Source of the DNA: Micromonospora sp. WMMD882
GTDB lineage: Bacteria; Actinomycetota; Actinomycetes; Mycobacteriales; Micromonosporaceae
DNA length: 64,000 nucleotides
NCBI RefSeq assembly: GCF_027497255.1
Contig: NZ_CP114903.1
Span: 5,704,001 to 5,768,000, forward strand
Direction: 5' to 3'
A model generated the notes under the pieces. The model had not been told where the DNA came from, searched no databases, and was given only the letters and a program-made list of their open reading frames with translations. This document shows, one piece after another, positions 59,210 to 64,000 of the stretch (the first letter of the stretch is position 1; each line of letters opens with the position of its first letter). The translations under genes were made by a program, and so were the position numbers.

Positions 59210-59809
59210 GTGACCCGACGAGTGGTGGTGGCGTTGCTCGCGCCGGTGGCCTGGTCGCCGCCGGGGATCGAGACAGCGCGTTGGCGGCACGCGCTGGCCG
59301 AGGACGTGGTGGACCTTCTCGCCACCCTCCAGGAGGTGGAGACGGCCGTCGCGGTGACCGCCGCCGACCGGCCGCTGGCCGAGGCGGTGGTCTGGCCCGG
59401 AACGCCGATCGTCGAGGTGCCGGCGCCCACGGCCACCGCCGTCCTCGCCGCGGTGGCCGGGTACGACCAGGCGGCCGTGGTCGCCGCCGACGCGCCCGAT
59501 CTGCCCGGGCTCCCCATCGGCAAGCTGCTGCGCCCGTTGACCAGCCGGCCGGTGGCGGTGGCGCCGGCCGAGGGAGGCGGCCCCGGGCTGCTCGGGCTCG
59601 CCGCCCGGCTGCCCGTCCCGGACTGGCTGCCGGAGGTCGACCTGGACACCGCCGTTCCCGGGATCGTCCGCGCCGCCGCGCCCCGTCCGGGTGACGTGGC
59701 GGTCACCGCGGCGTGGCGCCGGCTGCGCGGGCCTGCCGACCTCGCCGCCCTGAATCCCGCGCTGGAGGGGTGGGAGGCGACCCGGGCGCTGCTCTCCGGC
59801 GGGGTCTGA
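59210..59809 (+). CDS. DUF2064/TIGR04282-like GT-A-fold protein
   Basis: 199 aa. AAVVAADAPDLPGLPIGKLL followed by VAVAPAEGGGPGLLGLAARL resembles the two core motifs of DUF2064 (TIGR04282) glycosyltransferase-like nucleotidyltransferases, where DSPDLP and P-x-x-DGG are common. Here the second motif is EGGG rather than DGG. Enzymatic role unknown. GTG at 59210, no strong SD. The last codons and stop lie in the first unit of a 31-bp tandem repeat. Confidence 0.7.
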   Translation: MTRRVVVALLAPVAWSPPGIETARWRHALAEDVVDLLATLQEVETAVAVTAADRPLAEAVVWPGTPIVEVPAPTATAVLAAVAGYDQAAVVAADAPDLPGLPIGKLLRPLTSRPVAVAPAEGGGPGLLGLAARLPVPDWLPEVDLDTAVPGIVRAAAPRPGDVAVTAAWRRLRGPADLAALNPALEGWEATRALLSGGV

Positions 59810-59905
59810 GGCGGGCACGGCGCCGGCTGGCGGGGTCTGAGGCGGGCACGGCGCCGGCTGGCGGGGGCCTGAGGCGGGCACAGCGCCGGCTGGCGGGGCA
59901 CGGCG
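59798..59905 (+). repeat. 31-bp tandem repeat over a gene end, about 3.5 units
   Basis: Units 59798-59828 and 59829-59859 are identical; 59860-59891 is a 32-base variant, followed by a partial copy. The first unit contains the stop codon of the DUF2064-like gene. Because 31 is not a multiple of three, copies after the stop cannot extend the protein. Confidence 0.9.
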
Positions 59906-59973
59906 ACCGCTGGTGGGCACCCGGCGGTCGGCCGGCTGACCGATTCGTCGCCCGCGCCCGCCGGGACCGGAGG

Positions 59974-61257
59974 TCAGGAACGGCCGGGGTCGTCGTCCGG
60001 ACGCCGTTCGCCCGGCGGCTGCTCCTCGGGGCCGCCCGGCGCGGTGAAGTCGAATTCGTCCAGCTCGGCGAAGTCGAGCTGGGACCGGGCGAAAGCGACC
60101 GGGTCGGCGAAGTCGTCGCCGGACGGGAGGAGATCCGGGTGACCCCACAGGGCGTCCCGGCCGGCGATCCCGCGGTGCTCGGTGAGCGCCGACCAGAGCG
60201 CCGCCGCCTCCCGCAGCCGACGGGGTCGCAGCTCCAGCCCGACCAGCGCGGCGAAGGTCTGCTCGGCCGGACCGCCGGCCGCGCGGCGACGGCGGAACGC
60301 CTCGCCCAGGGCGACCACGTTCGGCAGCCGCCCGCCGGCGGCCTCGTCCACCACGTGCCCGACCCACCCCTCGACCAGCGCGAGGGCGGTCTCCAACCGG
60401 GCCAGGGACGCCTTCTGCGTCGGAGTGTCCTCCGGCGTGAAGATGCCCTCCAGCGCGATCGCCTGCATGGACTCCGGGTCGGTCGGGTCGACCCGCCCCA
60501 TCGCCTCCTCGATCGCCTCGCGGTTGACCCGGATGCCGGCGGCGTACGTCTCGACGCTGGTGAGCACGTGCCCGCGCAGCCACGGCACGTGCTGGAAGAG
60601 CCGCTGGTGGGCGGCCTCCCGCAGGGCCACGTAGAGGCGTACCTCGTCCTCGGGGAGCTCCAGCCCGTCGCCGTACTGGCGGATGTTGGCCGGGATCAGC
60701 GCGGCCGTGCCGGCCGGGCCGAGCGGCAGCCCGATGTCGCCGACGGAGAGGACCTCGGCGGCGAGCGACCCGAGTGCCTGGCCGAGCTGCCCACCGAAGA
60801 GCGCCCCACCCAGGGTGGCGACCATCGACTGCATCGGGCCGAGCTGGGCGCGCGCCTCCGGCGGGACCAGGTCGCCCATCGCGCCCACCATCCGGCTGGC
60901 GACCGGGTCGCAGAGCTTGCGCCAAACGTCGAGGGTCTTGAAGATCCACTCGTTGCGGTTCCAGGCGACCGGGGTGTGGATGCCCGACGGCCACGACGAC
61001 ACCGGCTCCAGCCACAGGTCGGCCAGGCGCAGCGCCTCCTCCACCGCGTTGCGCTCGTACGGCGTCACGGCCGGGTCGCCGCTGGCGGCGAGCTGGCTGG
61101 CCGCCACCTGCCGGGCCAGGTCCCAGTTGACCGGACCGCTGCCCGGCGCGGAGAGCAGGTGCTGAAGCTGGCTCATGAACTGCTGCATCTGCGCGGGGTC
61201 GTTGGGGTCTGGTGGTTGCCCACCCGGGAGCGCGAAGCCGAACGGAATATCAGGCAC
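59974..61257 (-). CDS. DUF2342 zinc-dependent metalloprotease-like protein
   Basis: 427 aa. Family signature REAAHQRLF in place of HExxH, preceded by GDIGLPLGPAGTAALIPANI. C-terminal acidic/Pro tail. The N-terminal PDIPFGFALPGG and MQQFMSQLQHLL are also conserved. Corresponds to Rv3195, in the same neighbourhood. Peptidase activity is predicted from annotation, not proved. ATG at 61257; divergent from the PDZ-protease gene. Confidence 0.9.
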   Translation of the reverse strand: MPDIPFGFALPGGQPPDPNDPAQMQQFMSQLQHLLSAPGSGPVNWDLARQVAASQLAASGDPAVTPYERNAVEEALRLADLWLEPVSSWPSGIHTPVAWNRNEWIFKTLDVWRKLCDPVASRMVGAMGDLVPPEARAQLGPMQSMVATLGGALFGGQLGQALGSLAAEVLSVGDIGLPLGPAGTAALIPANIRQYGDGLELPEDEVRLYVALREAAHQRLFQHVPWLRGHVLTSVETYAAGIRVNREAIEEAMGRVDPTDPESMQAIALEGIFTPEDTPTQKASLARLETALALVEGWVGHVVDEAAGGRLPNVVALGEAFRRRRAAGGPAEQTFAALVGLELRPRRLREAAALWSALTEHRGIAGRDALWGHPDLLPSGDDFADPVAFARSQLDFAELDEFDFTAPGGPEEQPPGERRPDDDPGRS

Positions 61258-61382
61258 GAGCTCTACGGTACGCGGGCTGCGCCGCTGGTCGCCGCCGCCC
61301 GCGTTGCGCTGAGGGCGAATCCGCCGGCGGAGGCGGTTCGTCCGCGCCGGGCGCTCCCACCCCGGTCGGTACGCTCTGCCGC

Positions 61383-62396
61383 ATGAGACGACGCGGTGTC
61401 ACGGTCCTGCTCGGCGCTCTGCTCACCACCCTGCTCAGCATCGGCGTGCTCGCCGCGCCCATCCCGTACGTGGTGCTCGGCCCCGGCCCGACCGTGGACA
61501 CCCTCGGCACCGAGAACGGCGAGGAGATCATCAAGATCACCGGCCGGGAGACCTCCTCGTCGGCGGGGCAGCTCCGGTTGACCACGGTCGGCGTGCAACC
61601 GTCGGTGAAACTGCGCTCCGCGCTGGCCGGCTGGTTCTCCCCGGACCGGGCGGTGGTCCCCCGGGAGCTGGTCTACCCGCCCGGGCAGAGCCGGGAGCAG
61701 GTCGAGGAGCGCAACGCAGAGGAGTTCACCGCGTCGCAGACCAGCGCCGAGACGGCGGCCCTGCGGGAGCTGGGCTTCCCGGTCCAGGTGGTGGTGCGGA
61801 CGGTCGCCGCGGACGGCCCGTCGGGCGGCGCGTTGCAGCCCGGTGACCTGCTCACCACGATCGACGGGCAGCCGGTGACCAGCGCGTCCGGGCTGACCGG
61901 GCTGATCCGGGCCCGGCCGGCGGGCGCCGCGCTGGAGGTCGGGTACACCCGGGCCGGCGCGCCCGGCGTCGCCACGGTGACCAGCCGGGAGTCCGACGGT
62001 CGACCACGCATCGGGATCGAGGTCGAGCAGCGTCAGCCGCACCCCTTCACCCTGGAGATCGACCTCGGGGACATCGGTGGTCCGAGCGCCGGGCTGATGT
62101 TCGCCCTGGGGATCGTGGACAAGCTCGAACCGGACGACCTCACCGGCGGAAAGATCATCGCGGGCACCGGCACCATCGACGACGAGGGGAACGTCGGCCC
62201 GATCGGCGGCATCGCCCAGAAGTTGGTGGGCGCGAAACAGGCCGGGGCGGTGGTCTTCCTGGTGCCGGAGGCGAACTGCGCCGAGGCGGTCCGCAACGCC
62301 CAGCCCGACCTTCCGTTGCTGCGGGTGGGCAGCCTGGACGAGGCGCTGACCTCGCTGGCGGCGGTGCGGACCGGGGGAGAAGCCGCGCGCTGCTGA
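61383..62396 (+). CDS. YlbL-type PDZ/Lon-like (S16) membrane protease
   Basis: 337 aa. N-terminal membrane anchor (VTVLLGALLTTLLSIGVLAA), PDZ domain near 140-205 (GGALQPGDLLTTIDG), then a Lon-type proteolytic domain with Ser235 (GGPSAGLMFAL) and Lys280 (GGIAQKLVGAKQAG), the catalytic dyad. It should act outside the membrane on exported proteins. ATG 61383 is chosen at the signal-anchor. Same place as Rv3194c beside UPF0182. Confidence 0.92.
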   Translation: MRRRGVTVLLGALLTTLLSIGVLAAPIPYVVLGPGPTVDTLGTENGEEIIKITGRETSSSAGQLRLTTVGVQPSVKLRSALAGWFSPDRAVVPRELVYPPGQSREQVEERNAEEFTASQTSAETAALRELGFPVQVVVRTVAADGPSGGALQPGDLLTTIDGQPVTSASGLTGLIRARPAGAALEVGYTRAGAPGVATVTSRESDGRPRIGIEVEQRQPHPFTLEIDLGDIGGPSAGLMFALGIVDKLEPDDLTGGKIIAGTGTIDDEGNVGPIGGIAQKLVGAKQAGAVVFLVPEANCAEAVRNAQPDLPLLRVGSLDEALTSLAAVRTGGEAARC

Positions 62397-62504
62397 ACCG
62401 TGACGGCTCCGGAGCGACACCGTGACCGGAAGTGTTCAGGAACACCACGTACTCTTGGTGGCCTGGTCGGAGCCGGTCTAGCGTGCGGAGCCAAAACAGT
62501 GGTC

Positions 62505-64000
62505 ATGCGTAGCACCCCCCTGCCGAGGATGAGCCGACGCGGACGCGTCACGATCGGTGTCCTGATCGGGGTGTTCGTGCTGTTCACCCTGCTCGGTTGG
62601 GGGGTCCAGGCCTGGACCGACTGGCTCTGGTTCGACGAGGTCGACTACACCCAGGTCTTCACCGGCGTCCTGGTGACCCGGCTGCTGCTCTTCCTGGCCG
62701 TCGGGCTGGGCATGGCGGCGCTGGTCGGCGGCAACCTGTGGCTGGCCCACCGGCTGCGCCCCGGGCTGCGTCCGCACTCCGCCGAGCAGGCCACCCTGGA
62801 GCGGTACCGGATGGTGCTCGGCCCCCGGATCGGCATGTGGATCCTGCTGGTCGGCGCGGTGGTCGGGCTCTTCGCCGGGCTCTCCGCGCAGAGCCGGTGG
62901 AGCCAGTGGCTGCTCTTCCGCAACGGCGGCGACTTCGGGGTGGAGGATCCCGAGTTCGGGGTGGACGTCGGCTTCTACGTCTTCCAGTTGCCGTTCCTGC
63001 GGTACGTGCTCGGGGTGGGCTTCACCGCGATCGTGCTGTCGGTGATCGGCGCGCTGGCCGTGCACTACATCTTCGGCGGGGTGCGCCTGCAGGGCGTCGG
63101 CGACCGGATGACGAACGCCGCGCGCGCCCACCTGACCTCGCTGGTCGCGGTGTTCGTCCTGCTCAAGGCGGTCGCGTACGTGCTGGACCGGCGCGCGATG
63201 CTGCTGGAGTACAACGACAGCGCCAAGCTCTACGGCGCCGGGTACGCCGACGTGAACGCGCTGCTGCCGGCGAAGGAGATCCTCGCCTACATCTCGATCG
63301 TGGTGGCCATCGCGATCATCGTCTTCTCCAACGCGGTCATGCGGAACCTCGTCTGGCCGGGCATCTCGCTGGCCCTGCTCGGGGTCTCCGCGGTGGCGAT
63401 CGGCGGCATCTACCCGTGGGCGGTGCAGACCTTCGAGGTCAAGCCGAGCGCCCGGGACAAGGAGGCCCCGTACATCCAGCGCAGCATCGACGCCACCCGG
63501 GCCGCGTTCCAGCTCGCCGACACGAAGACGACGCCGTACGGGGCGAACAACCTCACCCCGCCGGGGACCCTGGCCACCGACAAGGCCGTGGTGCCCAACG
63601 CCCGGCTGCTCGACCCGCAGCTCGTCTCCGAGACGTACACCCAGTTGCAGCAGGTCCGGGGCTTCTACGACTTCGGGCCGAAGCTCGACATCGACAGGTA
63701 CACGGTCGACGGCCAGACCCAGGACTACGTGGTCGGCATGCGTGAGATCAACTACGGCGAGCTGACCGACCAGCAGAACAACTGGATCAACCGGCACACC
63801 GTCTACACGCACGGCTTCGGCCTGGTCGGCGCGCCGGCCAACCAGGTCGTCTGCGGCGGTCAGCCGTTGTTCGTCTCCGGCTTCCTCGGCGAGCGCGAGC
63901 AGGAGCGCTGCTCGGCCCAGACCGACCAGATCCCCACCGAGCAGCCGCGGATCTACTACGGCGAGCGGATGGGCCCGAACGACTACGCGATCGTCGGGCA
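62505..64000 (+). CDS. UPF0182 large membrane protein (partial)
   Basis: Partial: 498 codons are visible; the 3' end runs past the right edge (family members are near 1000 aa). Begins MRSTPLPRMSRRGRVTIGVL followed by seven or so hydrophobic segments up to about residue 310, then a large extracytoplasmic domain with DATRAAFQLADTKTTPY and LDPQLVSETYTQLQQVRGFY. Corresponds to Rv3193c. Function unknown; some relatives are linked to protein export or cell-envelope work. ATG 62505 is the first start in frame; the upstream gap holds no clear promoter. Confidence 0.92.
   Translation, partial: MRSTPLPRMSRRGRVTIGVLIGVFVLFTLLGWGVQAWTDWLWFDEVDYTQVFTGVLVTRLLLFLAVGLGMAALVGGNLWLAHRLRPGLRPHSAEQATLERYRMVLGPRIGMWILLVGAVVGLFAGLSAQSRWSQWLLFRNGGDFGVEDPEFGVDVGFYVFQLPFLRYVLGVGFTAIVLSVIGALAVHYIFGGVRLQGVGDRMTNAARAHLTSLVAVFVLLKAVAYVLDRRAMLLEYNDSAKLYGAGYADVNALLPAKEILAYISIVVAIAIIVFSNAVMRNLVWPGISLALLGVSAVAIGGIYPWAVQTFEVKPSARDKEAPYIQRSIDATRAAFQLADTKTTPYGANNLTPPGTLATDKAVVPNARLLDPQLVSETYTQLQQVRGFYDFGPKLDIDRYTVDGQTQDYVVGMREINYGELTDQQNNWINRHTVYTHGFGLVGAPANQVVCGGQPLFVSGFLGEREQERCSAQTDQIPTEQPRIYYGERMGPNDYAIVG

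Overview
The window is very G+C-rich chromosomal DNA with C/G-ending codons, frequent GTG starts and GTGA/ATGA/TGATG overlaps. Mycothiol genes (mshB, mycoredoxin), WhiB7, AdnAB, UvrD2 and SsuABC place it in the Actinomycetota; gene content and repeat style fit Micromonosporaceae (Micromonospora/Salinispora-like). This is inferred from gene content, not from a database search. No tRNA, rRNA, CRISPR array, IS transposase or prophage was recognised.

Left part (1-30.6 kb): a TldE/TldD peptidase pair (minus strand), an Uma2 nuclease pseudogene, a five-gene oligopeptide/dipeptide ABC importer in the order ATPase-ATPase-permease-permease-binding protein, an S9 peptidase, mshB with a membrane protein, a GNAT acetyltransferase, then fdxC-dapC-tyrA-SIMPL-kinase. 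A large membrane protein with hydrolase motifs, a hexapeptide acetyltransferase and a secreted subtilase follow. dapD and dapE, with dapC upstream, supply the succinylase branch of lysine/DAP synthesis. Two tandem LOG-family proteins close this part.

Middle part (30.7-48.5 kb): adnA-adnB (end-resection helicase-nuclease), a cold-shock protein and DEAD-box helicase, a 1.4-kb non-coding repeat island with a DinB-family gene remnant, an ssuABC sulfonate importer with a cysteine-free Rrf2 regulator, an M16 peptidase pair and a NudC-like Nudix hydrolase.

Right part (48.5-64 kb): a DUF397/XRE pair, an MFS transporter, and a block with the same gene set as the M. tuberculosis Rv3193c-Rv3198c neighbourhood: mycoredoxin, uvrD2, whiB7, ABC1 kinase with an E1/ThiF-like partner, DUF2342 metalloprotease, PDZ-Lon protease and UPF0182 (cut by the right edge). 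whiB7 has a long leader with an upstream ORF whose stop codon lies inside a putative antiterminator, followed by a strong intrinsic terminator.

The most unusual signals are: (1) a 59-bp repeat at two gene junctions, (tldD-tldE and dppC-dppB), always in the direction of transcription, with the downstream start codon exactly in register with the repeat GTG and the repeat supplying the Shine-Dalgarno sequence; (2) the whiB7 leader; (3) three perfect DnaA boxes in 62 bp at 57.7 kb; (4) the repeat island at 40 kb; (5) minisatellites whose units are multiples of three inside genes but not between them.
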